Source of the DNA: Clostridia bacterium
GTDB lineage: Bacteria; Bacillota; Clostridia; Oscillospirales; Butyricicoccaceae
DNA: 33,261 nt
Direction of reading: 5' to 3'
Assembly: GCA_017521295.1 (NCBI GenBank)
Contig: JAFXDF010000097.1
Location: 1-33,261 of the forward strand
Position numbers and translations under genes: made by a program. The notes beneath the pieces were generated by a model. The model worked only from the letters and a program-made list of their open reading frames with translations. It was not told the origin of the DNA and did no database searches. This document shows, piece after piece, positions 1 to 8,910 of the stretch; position 1 is the first letter of the stretch, and every line of letters starts with the position of its first letter.

Positions 1-284
1 ACGAGGATGTTCTGGCTGAGGGCACCTGGCAGCTGTACTTCACCGAGAAGCCCGAGCCTCTGACCCGTGAAGAGAAGAAGGCCTGGCTGGCCACCCAGAC
101 CGGCGTGTCTGTTGGCTCCGACGCCTTCTTCCCCTTCGGCGACAACGTGGAGCGGGCCCGCAAGTCCGGCGTGTGCTACATCGCCCAGCCCGGCGGCTCC
201 GTCCGTGACGACAACGTCATCGAGACCGCCGACAAATATGACATCGCCATGTGCTTCACCGGCGCCCGTCTGTTCCATCACTAA
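1..284 (+). CDS. purH: PurH, AICAR formyltransferase C-terminal end (5' truncated by window)
   Basis: The reading frame is open from the window edge and ends in TAA at 282-284, giving about 93 residues. They contain [10 protein letters not shown], then [11 protein letters not shown], and end [12 protein letters not shown], which match the conserved C-terminal motifs of AICAR transformylase (usual forms SDAFFPF, QPGGS-RD and the -FTG-R-F-H end). The enzyme transfers a formyl group from 10-formyl-THF to AICAR, the penultimate step of IMP synthesis. The position just before purD and purL fits a purine operon. Because the N-terminus lies outside the window, I cannot tell whether this is bifunctional PurH or the stand-alone formyltransferase found in some Clostridia. 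Confidence 0.88.
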   Translation, partial: EDVLAEGTWQLYFTEKPEPLTREEKKAWLATQTGVSVGSDAFFPFGDNVERARKSGVCYIAQPGGSVRDDNVIETADKYDIAMCFTGARLFHH

Positions 285-293
285 GCCTTTCAA

Positions 294-325
294 AGGGTCG
301 ATGCCTGCATCGACCCTCTTCCCCT
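294..325 (+). terminator. Hairpin between purH and purD (attenuator or processing site)
   Basis: A perfect 10-bp stem (AGGGTCGATG at 294-303, CATCGACCCT at 308-317) closes a CCTG loop and is followed by the pyrimidine tract CTTCCCCTTT. The tail is not a clean U-run, so this is probably a weak terminator, attenuator or RNA-stability element inside the operon. Confidence 0.55.
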
Positions 326-359
326 TTCTATACCACTTAAGAGAAAGAAGGATTTTCCT

Positions 360-1634
360 ATGAATTTACTGGTTGTGGGCGGTGGCGGCCGTGAGCACGC
401 CATCATTCAGAGCCTGAAAAAGAACCCCGACGTTGCCAAAATTTACGCCCTGCCCGGCAACGGCGGCATCGCCCAGGATGCCGAGTGCGTTTCCATCGGT
501 GCCACCGATATCGACGGCATCGTGGCCTTTGCCAAAGAGCACGCCATCGACTTTGCCGTGGTGGCCCCCGACGATCCCCTGGTGCTGGGCTGCGCCGACG
601 CTCTGGAAGAGCTGGGCATCCCCGTGTTCGGCCCCCGAAAGAACGCCGCCATCATCGAAGGCAGCAAGGTGTTCTCCAAGCGGCTGATGCAGAAGTACAA
701 CATCCCCACCGCCGCTTATGCGGTGTTCACCGACTTGAAGGAGGCCCTGGATTACATCGAGGACGCCCCCATCCCCACCGTCATCAAGGCGGACGGTCTG
801 GCCCTGGGCAAGGGCGTCATCATCGCCCAGACCCGCCAGGAGGCCAAGCAGGCCCTCCGTTCCATGCTGGAGGACAAGGTCTTTGGCGACAGCGGCAGCC
901 GGGTCATCATCGAGGAGTTCCTCACCGGCCCCGAGGTTTCCGTTCTGTCCTTCACCGACGGCGAAACGGTGGTCCCCATGATCTCTTCCATGGACCACAA
1001 GCGTGCCCTGGACGGCGATCAGGGTCTCAACACCGGCGGCATGGGTACCATCGCACCCAATCCCTACTACACCGAAGAGGTGGCCAAGGAGTGCATGGAG
1101 ACCATCTTCCTGCCCACCATCCGGGCCATGAAGGCCGAGGGCCGTCCCTTCAAGGGCTGCCTGTACTTCGGTCTGATGCTCACCCCCAACGGCCCCAAGG
1201 TCATTGAATACAACTGCCGCTTCGGCGATCCCGAGACCCAGGTGGTGCTGCCCCTGCTGGAGAGCGACCTGCTCACCGTCATGCAGGCCGTTGCCGCAGG
1301 CAAGCTCCACGAGACCCAGGTCAAGTGGAAGGACGCCGCCGCCTGCTGCGTGGTCATGGCCTCCAAGGGCTATCCCACCGCCTATGAAAAGGGCTTTGCC
1401 ATCACCCTGCCGGAGCTGCAGGGCGACGAGCACGTATTCATCGCCGGTGCCAAGCTGAACGAGGGCAAGCTGGTCACCTCTGGCGGCCGTGTCCTGGGTG
1501 CCGTCATCGTGAAGCCCACCCTCAAGGAGGCCATCGATGCTTCCTACGGTCTGGTGGACCGCATCCACTTTGACAACGCATTCTACCGCCGTGATATCGG
1601 CCAGCGCGCTCTGGCCGCCAAGGAGGAAAAATAA
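360..1634 (+). CDS. purD: Phosphoribosylamine-glycine ligase (GAR synthetase)
   Basis: The 424-residue product is of normal PurD length. It begins [15 protein letters not shown], the typical N-terminal nucleotide-fold signature, and carries the ATP-grasp segment [13 protein letters not shown] at about residues 143-155 and the CRFGDPETQ motif at about 285-294. It ligates glycine to phosphoribosylamine using ATP, the second step of de novo purine synthesis. The start is supported by AAGGA about 8 nt upstream. It sits 75 nt after purH, separated by a hairpin, and 3 nt before purL, whose ribosome binding site lies within the last purD codons. Confidence 0.96.
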   Translation: MNLLVVGGGGREHAIIQSLKKNPDVAKIYALPGNGGIAQDAECVSIGATDIDGIVAFAKEHAIDFAVVAPDDPLVLGCADALEELGIPVFGPRKNAAIIEGSKVFSKRLMQKYNIPTAAYAVFTDLKEALDYIEDAPIPTVIKADGLALGKGVIIAQTRQEAKQALRSMLEDKVFGDSGSRVIIEEFLTGPEVSVLSFTDGETVVPMISSMDHKRALDGDQGLNTGGMGTIAPNPYYTEEVAKECMETIFLPTIRAMKAEGRPFKGCLYFGLMLTPNGPKVIEYNCRFGDPETQVVLPLLESDLLTVMQAVAAGKLHETQVKWKDAAACCVVMASKGYPTAYEKGFAITLPELQGDEHVFIAGAKLNEGKLVTSGGRVLGAVIVKPTLKEAIDASYGLVDRIHFDNAFYRRDIGQRALAAKEEK

Positions 1635-1637
1635 ACC

Positions 1638-4600
1638 ATGGTATACCGTATTTTTGTAGAGAAAAAGCCCGGTCTGGCTCCCGAAGCCGCCGGTATGCTG
1701 GCTGACTGCCGCACCTTTCTGGGTCTGACCGCCCTGGAGGATGTGCGCATCCTCAACCGCTATGACGTGGAAGGCATCGAAGAGGCTCTGTTCAACGCCT
1801 CCAAGACCACCATCTTCTCCGAGCCCCAGCTGGACAACATCTATGACGAGCCCTGCTTCGAGGATGCCGCCGCCGTGTTTGCCGTGGAGCCCCTGCCCGG
1901 TCAGTTCGACCAGCGGGCCGACTCCGCCGCCCAGTGCATCCAGCTGCAGGCCCAGGTGGAGCGCCCCGCCGTGGCTTCCGCCAAGGTCTACGCCCTGTAC
2001 GGCAAGCTGACCGCCGAGGATGTTGCCGCCGTCAAGAAATATGTCATCAACGCCGTGGAGAGCCGTGAGGCCTCCCTGGACAAGCCCGAGACCCTGGCCG
2101 TGGAGTACGCCACTCCCGATTCCGTCGCCACCGTGGAAGGCTTCATCGGTCTGGATGAGGACGGCCTGAAGGCCCTGCTGGACGAGCTGGGTCTGGCCAT
2201 GGACCTGCAGGATCTGAAGTTCCTGCAGAACTACTTCCGTGACGAGGAGCAGCGTGATCCCACCATCACCGAGATCCGCATCGTGGACACCTACTGGTCC
2301 GACCACTGCCGTCACACCACCTTCTCCACCCACATCGACAACGTAAAGATCGACGATCCCGCCGTTCAGAAGGCTTACGAGCGCTATCTGGCCGCCCGTG
2401 TGGAGGTCTACGGTGAGGAAAAGGCCGCCAAGCGTCCCCAGACCCTGATGGATATCGCCACCATCGGCGCCAAGACCCTGAAGAAGCGGGGCCTGCTGCC
2501 CGAGCTGGATGAGAGCGAGGAGATCAACGCCTGCTCCATCCATGTCAACGCAACCGTCAACGGCGAGGAGCAGGATTGGCTGCTGATGTTCAAGAACGAG
2601 ACCCACAACCATCCCACCGAGATCGAGCCCTTCGGCGGTGCCGCCACCTGTATCGGCGGCTGTATCCGCGATCCTCTGTCCGGCCGTGCCTATGTCCACC
2701 AGGCCATGCGCGTCACCGGCGGCGGCGATCCCAGAAAGTCCCTGAGCGAGACCCTGCCCGGCAAGCTGCCCCAGCGCAAGCTGGCTACCACCGCCGCTGC
2801 CGGTTACTCCTCTTACGGCAACCAGATCGGTCTGGCCACCGGCCACGTTGCCGAGATCTATCACGAAGGCTACATTGCCAAGCGTCTGGAGTGCGGCGCC
2901 GTTGTTGCTGCTGCCCCCGCTTACAATGTCCGCCGCGAGCGCCCCGCCCCCGGCGACGTGGTCATCCTGCTGGGCGGCCGCACCGGCCGTGACGGCATCG
3001 GCGGCGCCACCGGCTCCTCCAAGAGCCACAACCAGAAGTCTCTGACCACCATGGCTTCCGAGGTCCAGAAGGGCAACGCCCCCGAGGAGCGCAAGATCCA
3101 GCGCCTGTTCCGCAACGCTGAGGTCACCCGCCTCATCAAGCGCTGCAACGACTTCGGCGCAGGCGGCGTCTCTGTCGCCATCGGCGAGCTGGCCGCCGGT
3201 CTGAAGATCCAGCTGGACGCCGTCCGCAAGAAATATGACGGTCTGGACGGCACCGAGCTGGCCATCTCCGAATCTCAGGAGCGTATGGCCGTGGTGGTTG
3301 CCGCAGAGGACGCCGACAAGTTCATCGCCTTTGCCCAGGATGAAAACCTGGAGGCCTACCGTGTGGCAGAAGTCACCGAGCAGGAGCGCATGGTCATCCA
3401 GTGGAAGGGCCAGACCATCGCCGATCTGTCCCGCGCTTTCCTGGACACCAACGGCGCTGTCAAGCACACCTGTGTGGAAGTCCTTGAGAAGGATCTGGCC
3501 CCTCTGGCCAAGCCCCTGTACGCCGACCTGCGTGAGATGGCCGCCGCCCTCAAGACCGCCAGCCGCCGGGGTCTGGTGGAGCGTTTTGACGGCTCCATCG
3601 GCCAGGGCTCTGTGCTGATGCCCTTCGGTGGCAAGACCCAGAAGACCCCTTCCCAGGCCATGGCCGCCAAGCTGCCCGTGCTGCCCGGTCAGGAGACCGA
3701 TCAGGCCAGCGTCATGGCATGGGGTCTGGATCCCGACCAGATGATGGTTGACCCCTACACCGGCGCTTACGCCGCCATCTATACTTCCATGGCCAAGCTG
3801 GTTGCCGCCGGCGCCGACTATAAGCTGGCCTATCTGACCCTGCAGGAGTTCTTCGAGAAGCTGAAGAACGAGCCTGTCCGCTGGGGCAAGCCCTTTGCCG
3901 CCCTGCTGGGCGCTCTGGACGCCCAGATGGAGCTGGGCGCCGCCGCCATCGGCGGTAAGGACTCCATGTCCGGCACCTTCCTGGACAAGGATGTTCCTCC
4001 CACCCTGATTTCCTTCGCCATCGCCCCCATCAAGGCCGACCAGGTGCTGTCTCCCGAGTTCAAGGAGGCCGGCCATCCCGTTTATGTGTTCGGCGCCGCC
4101 GACGAGAGCGCTGAGAGCCTCAAGAAGACCTGGGAAGGCTTCCACCAGCTGTGCCTGGAGGGCAAGGTCAAGGCTGCCTGGGCCGTTGAGAACGGCATCG
4201 GCGAGGCCATCATGAAGATGTCCTTCGGCAACGAGATCGGCTTCCGTGCCGACGTGGACTTTGAGCAGTGGCACGACAACCTGTTCGGCTTCATCGTGGC
4301 CGAGCTCTCTGAGGAGACCGACATCCCCGGCTCCATGCTGCTGGGCTGCACCACCGAGGAGAAGGTCATCGACCTGGGCGCCGATTCCGCCACCATCGCC
4401 GAGCTGCTGGAGATCAACGAAGGCACCCTGTCCGGCGTTTACACCACCGACGCTCCCTGCAAGGGCGAAACTCCCGTCTTTACCTATGACAAGGGCTGCT
4501 CTGCCGCCCCCGCCATCAAGGTGGCCAAGCCCCGCGTCCTGATCCCCGTCTTCCCCGGCACCAACTGCGAGTTTGACTCCGCCCGTGCCGCTATGGAGGC

Positions 4601-5324
4601 CGGTCTGGAGGCCGATATCGCCGTCATCCGCAACCTGACCGCCGACGACGTTTCCCGCTCGGTGGAAATGATCGCCAAGAAGATCGGCGAAAGCCAGATC
4701 ATCTTCATCCCCGGCGGCTTCTCCGGCGGCGACGAGCCCGACGGCTCCGCCAAGTTCATCACCGCCTTCTTCCGCAACCCCGAGATTAAGGAAAAGGTCG
4801 CCGCCCATCTGAACGACCGCGACGGTCTGATGCTGGGTATCTGCAACGGCTTCCAGGCGCTGATCAAGCTGGGTCTGGTGCCCTTCGGCAAGATCATCGA
4901 CACCGACGACACCTGCCCCACCCTGTCCTATAACGTCATCGGCCGCCACCAGTCCAAGATGGTCCGGGTCCGTGTGGCCACCAACAAGTCTCCCTGGCTG
5001 GCCGAGACCAAGCCCGGTCAGATCTTTACCGTGCCCATTTCCCACGGTGAGGGCCGCTTCCTGTGCTCTGACGAGCTGGTGAAGAAGCTGGCCGAAAACG
5101 GCCAGATCGCCACCCAGTATGTGGATCTGAACGGTAACATCACCATGGACACCGAGTTCAACCCCAACGGCTCTGTCTGCGCCATCGAGGGTATCACCTC
5201 TCCCGACGGCCGCGTCCTGGGCAAGATGGGTCACGCCGAGCGTATCGGCAAGAACCTGTACCGCAACGTTCCCGGCGATTACGATATGGGCCTGTTCCGT
5301 TCTGCCGCCAAGTACTTCAAGTAA
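1638..5324 (+). CDS. purL: Phosphoribosylformylglycinamidine synthase, single-chain PurL
   Basis: The 1228-residue protein fuses the FGAM synthase domains with a C-terminal glutamine amidotransferase, as in the large PurL common in Clostridia rather than the Bacillus PurSQL complex. Visible motifs are DHCRHTTF and KNETHNHP near residues 220 and 320, which belong to the PurM-like ATP/FGAR site. The class I amidotransferase has GICNGFQ with nucleophile Cys1069, and HGEGR with His1136 and Glu1138. It converts FGAR plus glutamine and ATP to FGAM. A full AAGGAGG at 1620-1626 inside the end of purD sets the start. folD follows after 3 nt, so expression is probably coupled. Confidence 0.97.
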   Translation: MVYRIFVEKKPGLAPEAAGMLADCRTFLGLTALEDVRILNRYDVEGIEEALFNASKTTIFSEPQLDNIYDEPCFEDAAAVFAVEPLPGQFDQRADSAAQCIQLQAQVERPAVASAKVYALYGKLTAEDVAAVKKYVINAVESREASLDKPETLAVEYATPDSVATVEGFIGLDEDGLKALLDELGLAMDLQDLKFLQNYFRDEEQRDPTITEIRIVDTYWSDHCRHTTFSTHIDNVKIDDPAVQKAYERYLAARVEVYGEEKAAKRPQTLMDIATIGAKTLKKRGLLPELDESEEINACSIHVNATVNGEEQDWLLMFKNETHNHPTEIEPFGGAATCIGGCIRDPLSGRAYVHQAMRVTGGGDPRKSLSETLPGKLPQRKLATTAAAGYSSYGNQIGLATGHVAEIYHEGYIAKRLECGAVVAAAPAYNVRRERPAPGDVVILLGGRTGRDGIGGATGSSKSHNQKSLTTMASEVQKGNAPEERKIQRLFRNAEVTRLIKRCNDFGAGGVSVAIGELAAGLKIQLDAVRKKYDGLDGTELAISESQERMAVVVAAEDADKFIAFAQDENLEAYRVAEVTEQERMVIQWKGQTIADLSRAFLDTNGAVKHTCVEVLEKDLAPLAKPLYADLREMAAALKTASRRGLVERFDGSIGQGSVLMPFGGKTQKTPSQAMAAKLPVLPGQETDQASVMAWGLDPDQMMVDPYTGAYAAIYTSMAKLVAAGADYKLAYLTLQEFFEKLKNEPVRWGKPFAALLGALDAQMELGAAAIGGKDSMSGTFLDKDVPPTLISFAIAPIKADQVLSPEFKEAGHPVYVFGAADESAESLKKTWEGFHQLCLEGKVKAAWAVENGIGEAIMKMSFGNEIGFRADVDFEQWHDNLFGFIVAELSEETDIPGSMLLGCTTEEKVIDLGADSATIAELLEINEGTLSGVYTTDAPCKGETPVFTYDKGCSAAPAIKVAKPRVLIPVFPGTNCEFDSARAAMEAGLEADIAVIRNLTADDVSRSVEMIAKKIGESQIIFIPGGFSGGDEPDGSAKFITAFFRNPEIKEKVAAHLNDRDGLMLGICNGFQALIKLGLVPFGKIIDTDDTCPTLSYNVIGRHQSKMVRVRVATNKSPWLAETKPGQIFTVPISHGEGRFLCSDELVKKLAENGQIATQYVDLNGNITMDTEFNPNGSVCAIEGITSPDGRVLGKMGHAERIGKNLYRNVPGDYDMGLFRSAAKYFK

Positions 5325-5327
5325 GCT

Positions 5328-6167
5328 ATGGCACAGATTTTGGACGGCAAGGCTCTTGCCAAAAAGATCAAGCAGCAGGTAGCGGCGGAAGCCGCCACCC
5401 TGCCCCGCACCCCCGGTCTGGCAGTCATCCTGGTGGGCGAAAATCCCGCCTCCCAGGTGTACGTCCGGGGCAAGGAAAAGGATTGTGAAGAGTGCGGCAT
5501 CCTCAATCTGGGCTGCAAGCTGCCTGCCGAGACCTCGGAAGAGGAACTGCTGGGCATCATTGCCCGGATGAACGCCGACCCCGCCGTGGACGGCATTCTG
5601 GTGCAGCTGCCCCTGCCCGGTCATATCGACGAGGGCAAGGTGCTGCGGGCCATCTCCCCGGCCAAGGATGTGGACTGCTTCCATCCGGAAAATGTGGGCG
5701 AAATGATGGTGGGCGACCCCGTCTGCTGGCCCTGCACCCCCTTTGGCGTCATGGAACTGCTGCGGGAATACGGCATTTCTGCCGCAGGCAAGCACTGCGT
5801 GGTGCTGGGCCGCTCCAACATCGTGGGCAAGCCCATGACCCTGCTGCTGCTCCGGGACAACGGCACGGTGACGGTGTGTCACTCCAAGACCCCCGACTTG
5901 AAGGAGCAGTGCCTGAAGGCCGACATTCTGGTGTCCGCTGTGGGCCGGACCGGTCTGGTCACCGCCGACATGGTGAAGGAAGGGGCCGTGGTCATCGACG
6001 TGGCCATGAACCGGGATGAAAACGGCAAGCTGTGCGGCGACGTGGTGTACAGTGAGGTAGCCGAAAAGGCATCCTTCATCACCCCCGTTCCCGGCGGCGT
6101 GGGCCCCATGACCCGGGCGGTCCTCATGCGCAATGTGCTGGCCGCCGCCAAGGATCACCAGAAATAA
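5328..6167 (+). CDS. folD: Bifunctional methylene-THF dehydrogenase / methenyl-THF cyclohydrolase
   Basis: The 279-residue protein has the FolD signatures in order: YVRGKEKDCE (Tyr45 and the catalytic Lys49), VQLPLP (92-97), the conserved KDVDCFHP (113-120), GRSNIVGKPM (161-170, NADP site) and PVPGGVGPMT (253-262). It oxidises 5,10-methylene-THF and hydrolyses methenyl-THF to 10-formyl-THF, the one-carbon donor used by PurH. That explains its place at the end of the purine operon. The ATG is 3 nt after the purL stop and has no convincing Shine-Dalgarno sequence, so it probably depends on reinitiation by ribosomes finishing purL. Confidence 0.96.
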   Translation: MAQILDGKALAKKIKQQVAAEAATLPRTPGLAVILVGENPASQVYVRGKEKDCEECGILNLGCKLPAETSEEELLGIIARMNADPAVDGILVQLPLPGHIDEGKVLRAISPAKDVDCFHPENVGEMMVGDPVCWPCTPFGVMELLREYGISAAGKHCVVLGRSNIVGKPMTLLLLRDNGTVTVCHSKTPDLKEQCLKADILVSAVGRTGLVTADMVKEGAVVIDVAMNRDENGKLCGDVVYSEVAEKASFITPVPGGVGPMTRAVLMRNVLAAAKDHQK

Positions 6168-6181
6168 CAACCGCCATAAAG

Positions 6182-6214
6182 AAACGGTATGACCCGTGGG
6201 TCATACCGTTTTTT
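6182..6214 (+). terminator. Rho-independent terminator of the purine operon
   Basis: A 13-14 bp perfect stem (AAACGGTATGACCC at 6182-6195 with GGTCATACCGTTT at 6199-6211) and a GTG loop are followed by TTTTTT. It lies 14 nt after the folD stop. Confidence 0.9.
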
Positions 6215-6231
6215 GTATGCCGGACCTTTGC

Positions 6232-6260
6232 TTGACAGGGGTTTTGTCCAATGCTATGAT
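6232..6260 (+). promoter_or_regulatory. Sigma-A promoter of the O-acetylation cassette
   Basis: Consensus -35 TTGACA at 6232-6237, a 17-bp spacer, and -10 TATGAT at 6255-6260. It lies between the folD terminator and the MBOAT gene, whose AAGGAGG is at 6281-6287. The near-consensus boxes suggest strong, probably constitutive transcription. Confidence 0.85.
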
Positions 6261-6292
6261 GGATTCAGAATCGGCTTCTCAAGGAGGCACTC

Positions 6293-7714
6293 ATGCTTTT
6301 TTCCAGTACCACATTCCTTTATTATTTCCTTCCGGCGGTACTGCTGGTATATTACGGTCTGCTGCGGCGCTCCCGCAAGCTGCAGAACCTGTTTCTCACC
6401 CTGGCCAGCCTGTTCTTTTACGCCTGGGGCGAGCCCAAATTCGTGTTGGTGATGCTGCTGTCCATCGCCGCCAACTGGCTGTTCGGCCTGGGGGTGGAGC
6501 GGTGCAGGGAACGGCACAACCCCCGCGGCGCAAAGCTCTGGGTCACCGCCGCCATCCTGTTCAATCTGGCGATTTTGTTCCTGTTCAAGTATCTGACCTT
6601 TACCCTGAAAAACCTGGTCTGGCTGCTGCCGGAGGGCTTCTCCATCCCGGAGATCGCCCTGCCCATCGGCATTTCCTTCTTCACCTTCCAGGCCCTGTCC
6701 TATGTGCTGGACGTGTACCGGGGCGCCGGCGCGGTGCAGAAAAACATCGTCCACGTGGGCCTTTATATCTCCCTGTTCCCTCAGTTGATCGCCGGCCCCA
6801 TCGTGCGCTATCAGACGGTGGCCGAAGAGATCCTGCACCGCCGGGAGAACACCGAGGACTTTTTCGAAGGCTTTGCCCGGTTTGTGGTGGGCCTTTGCAA
6901 AAAAGTCCTGCTGTCCAACAGCCTGTCGGTGTTCGCCGACTACGCCTTTGCCCACACCGGGGAGCTGACGGCGGCCTACGCCTGGCTGGGGGCGGTGTGC
7001 TACACCCTGCAGATCTTCTTTGACTTCAGCGGCTACAGCGATATGGCCATCGGCCTGGGCCGGATGTTCGGCTTCCATTTCCTGGAAAACTTTGACTATC
7101 CCTATATTTCCCGGTCGGTCACCGAGTTCTGGCGGAGATGGCACATCTCTCTGGGCACCTGGTTCCGGGATTATGTGTACTTCCCCCTGGGAGGCAACCG
7201 GGTCTCCCGCCGGCGGCATCTGCTGAATCTGTTTGCCGTGTGGCTGCTCACCGGCATCTGGCACGGGGCCAACTGGACCTTTGTGGCCTGGGGCCTGATG
7301 TACTTTGTGCTGCTGGCCGCCGAAAAGCTCACCGGTCTGGACAAGGCACATACGGGCGTTTTGGGCACGGCGGCACGCCGGGCCTATACCCTTTTGTTCG
7401 TCATGCTGGGCTGGGTGATCTTCAAGTCGGATTCCCTGGGCCACACCTGGCAGTATTTCGGCGCCATGTTGGGGGGCAACGGCACCGGCCTTTGGGACGG
7501 GCTGTTCCTCCGGGATTTCCGCACGGCGCTGATCCCGCTGGCGGCGGCGGTATTGTTCAGCATACCGGTGGCAAACTATGTGAAAAAGCGGTTTTCCACC
7601 TGCGGCGGGCTGCCCCAAGTCCTCTATTATGCTGTGCTGTTTTTGCTTTTTGTGCTGTCGATTGCCAGCATCGAGAGCAGCGCTCACAACCCCTTTATCT
7701 ATTTCAACTTTTAG
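6293..7714 (+). CDS. MBOAT-family O-acyltransferase (AlgI/PatA/DltB-like)
   Basis: A 473-residue multipass membrane protein with hydrophobic stretches throughout. The MBOAT core is clear: FSGYSDMAIGLGRMFGF (245-261), NFDYPYISRSVTEFWRRWHISLG (266-288, His284) and GIWHGANWTF (321-330) with the proposed catalytic His324. In AlgI-type systems this protein moves an acetyl group across the membrane for O-acetylation of an exported polysaccharide. The DHHW-family gene 9 nt downstream is the expected periplasmic/extracellular partner. AAGGAGG at 6281-6287 fixes the start. The acceptor polymer cannot be read from the window: no glycan synthesis genes are adjacent, so it may be encoded elsewhere. Confidence 0.9.
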   Translation: MLFSSTTFLYYFLPAVLLVYYGLLRRSRKLQNLFLTLASLFFYAWGEPKFVLVMLLSIAANWLFGLGVERCRERHNPRGAKLWVTAAILFNLAILFLFKYLTFTLKNLVWLLPEGFSIPEIALPIGISFFTFQALSYVLDVYRGAGAVQKNIVHVGLYISLFPQLIAGPIVRYQTVAEEILHRRENTEDFFEGFARFVVGLCKKVLLSNSLSVFADYAFAHTGELTAAYAWLGAVCYTLQIFFDFSGYSDMAIGLGRMFGFHFLENFDYPYISRSVTEFWRRWHISLGTWFRDYVYFPLGGNRVSRRRHLLNLFAVWLLTGIWHGANWTFVAWGLMYFVLLAAEKLTGLDKAHTGVLGTAARRAYTLLFVMLGWVIFKSDSLGHTWQYFGAMLGGNGTGLWDGLFLRDFRTALIPLAAAVLFSIPVANYVKKRFSTCGGLPQVLYYAVLFLLFVLSIASIESSAHNPFIYFNF

Positions 7715-7723
7715 GAGCGAGCC

Positions 7724-8872
7724 ATGAAAAAGAAACATTATTCCATGCTGCTGTTTTTTGCGGCGGCGGTTTTCGTGGCGGTGGGCCTACTGTCCCGGCC
7801 GCTCCTTTCGGGGCTGAAACTGGCCGCCATGCAGCTGGTACACACCGGCGATGTAGAGGCCTTTATCGACGATGTGGACGCCACCTCCAAAAACCTCTCC
7901 TATAAGGGAGAGCTCATCGACCTGTACTCCCTGTGGTACCGCCTCACCGACACCCGGGAGGTGGTGAAGGAGGACGCCACCGTGCTGCGGCTGGACAACG
8001 ATTTTCTGGCCTTTCAGCCCAAGGTGGCCGATGGGGAGACCCTGCAGGAAATGGCCGACGCCTGCGCCCGGCTGAAGGCGGTCACCAACGGCGCCGGAAG
8101 CTCTCTTTTGTATGTGATGGCTCCCAACAAGGTGTCCCTTTCCCAGAATGGCAGCAATCCGGTGGCCGACAATCTCCGGGACTTTGCCGGACTTTTGGAA
8201 AGCCGGGGCGTTCCGGTGCTGAACCTGAAGGAGCAGATGGCTGCCCAGGGCCTTGCCATGGAGGAGGCCTTTTTCCACACCGACCACCATTGGCTGCCCC
8301 AGACCGGCCTGTGGGCCGCCGGGGAGATTGCTGCGGCTTTGGCGCTGGAGGGCGAGGTTTTGCAGCCGGAAAACTACAGCGTTCAGACCTACCCTGACCT
8401 GTTTCTGGGCTCGGAGGGCAAAAAGGTGGGTCGGTTCTTCACCCCTCTGGGGCTGGACGACTTCAGCGTTATCACCCCGGATTTTGAAACCCGGCTGACG
8501 GCGCGTGACTATACCGGCACCCGGACGGGGGCCTTTGCGGACACCCTTCTGGTGGAAAAGAACCTGCACACCCAGGACCCCTATCTGGCCAACCCCTATG
8601 TGGTGTACACCGGCGGAGATTATCCCCTTCAAACCATCCAAAACCACTTGAACGAGAGTGGTGAAACGATCCTGGTGATCCGGGATTCCTATGCCTGCGC
8701 CGTTACGCCCTTCCTTTCTCTGGCTGCCGGGGAGGTACACACGGTGGACGTGCGCTACTGGACGGGCATCGAGGAGGCCGACACCATTCTGGAGTATGTG
8801 GAGGTGCTGCAGCCCGACCATGTGGTGGTGCTGTACGCCGGCATTTCGCCCCATATGTTTGATTTTGAATAA
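7724..8872 (+). CDS. DHHW-family (AlgJ/AlgX-like) extracytoplasmic acetylation protein
   Basis: The 382-residue protein begins with a short basic segment and one hydrophobic helix (about residues 7-24), so it is membrane-anchored or exported. FFHTDHHWLPQTG contains the family-defining DHHW at 187-190, and VIRDSYACAVTPF (318-330) carries the SGNH-like serine Ser322. This is the fold of AlgJ/AlgX, which accept acetyl from an MBOAT partner and place it on polysaccharide. AGGAG overlaps the MBOAT stop codon and the genes are 9 nt apart, supporting a two-gene operon. The family call is firm; the substrate is unknown. Confidence 0.85.
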   Translation: MKKKHYSMLLFFAAAVFVAVGLLSRPLLSGLKLAAMQLVHTGDVEAFIDDVDATSKNLSYKGELIDLYSLWYRLTDTREVVKEDATVLRLDNDFLAFQPKVADGETLQEMADACARLKAVTNGAGSSLLYVMAPNKVSLSQNGSNPVADNLRDFAGLLESRGVPVLNLKEQMAAQGLAMEEAFFHTDHHWLPQTGLWAAGEIAAALALEGEVLQPENYSVQTYPDLFLGSEGKKVGRFFTPLGLDDFSVITPDFETRLTARDYTGTRTGAFADTLLVEKNLHTQDPYLANPYVVYTGGDYPLQTIQNHLNESGETILVIRDSYACAVTPFLSLAAGEVHTVDVRYWTGIEEADTILEYVEVLQPDHVVVLYAGISPHMFDFE

Positions 8873-8877
8873 CAAAA

Positions 8878-8904
8878 ACACCGCTCACAGGAGCGGTGTT
8901 TTTT
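8878..8904. terminator. Bidirectional terminator between convergent operons
   Basis: ACACCGCTC (8878-8886), loop ACAG, GAGCGGTGT (8891-8899), then TTTTTT on the plus strand; AAAAA on the 5' side supplies a U-run for the minus strand. It serves both the DHHW gene and the hydrolase gene ending at 8911. Confidence 0.85.
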
Positions 8905-8910
8905 CTTGTG

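Noticed and set aside
67..363. 98-codon plus-strand frame over the purH end and the purH-purD gap
   Set aside because: Out of frame with the conserved PurH C-terminus; Pro/Ser/Thr-rich shadow that crosses a hairpin.
366..6170. A 1934-codon open frame on the minus strand, antisense to purD-purL-folD
   Set aside because: It is low-complexity (His/Gly/Ala/Gln/Leu-rich) and mirrors three clearly coding genes. High GC at third positions removes stop codons from the antisense frame. No ribosome binding site or domain.
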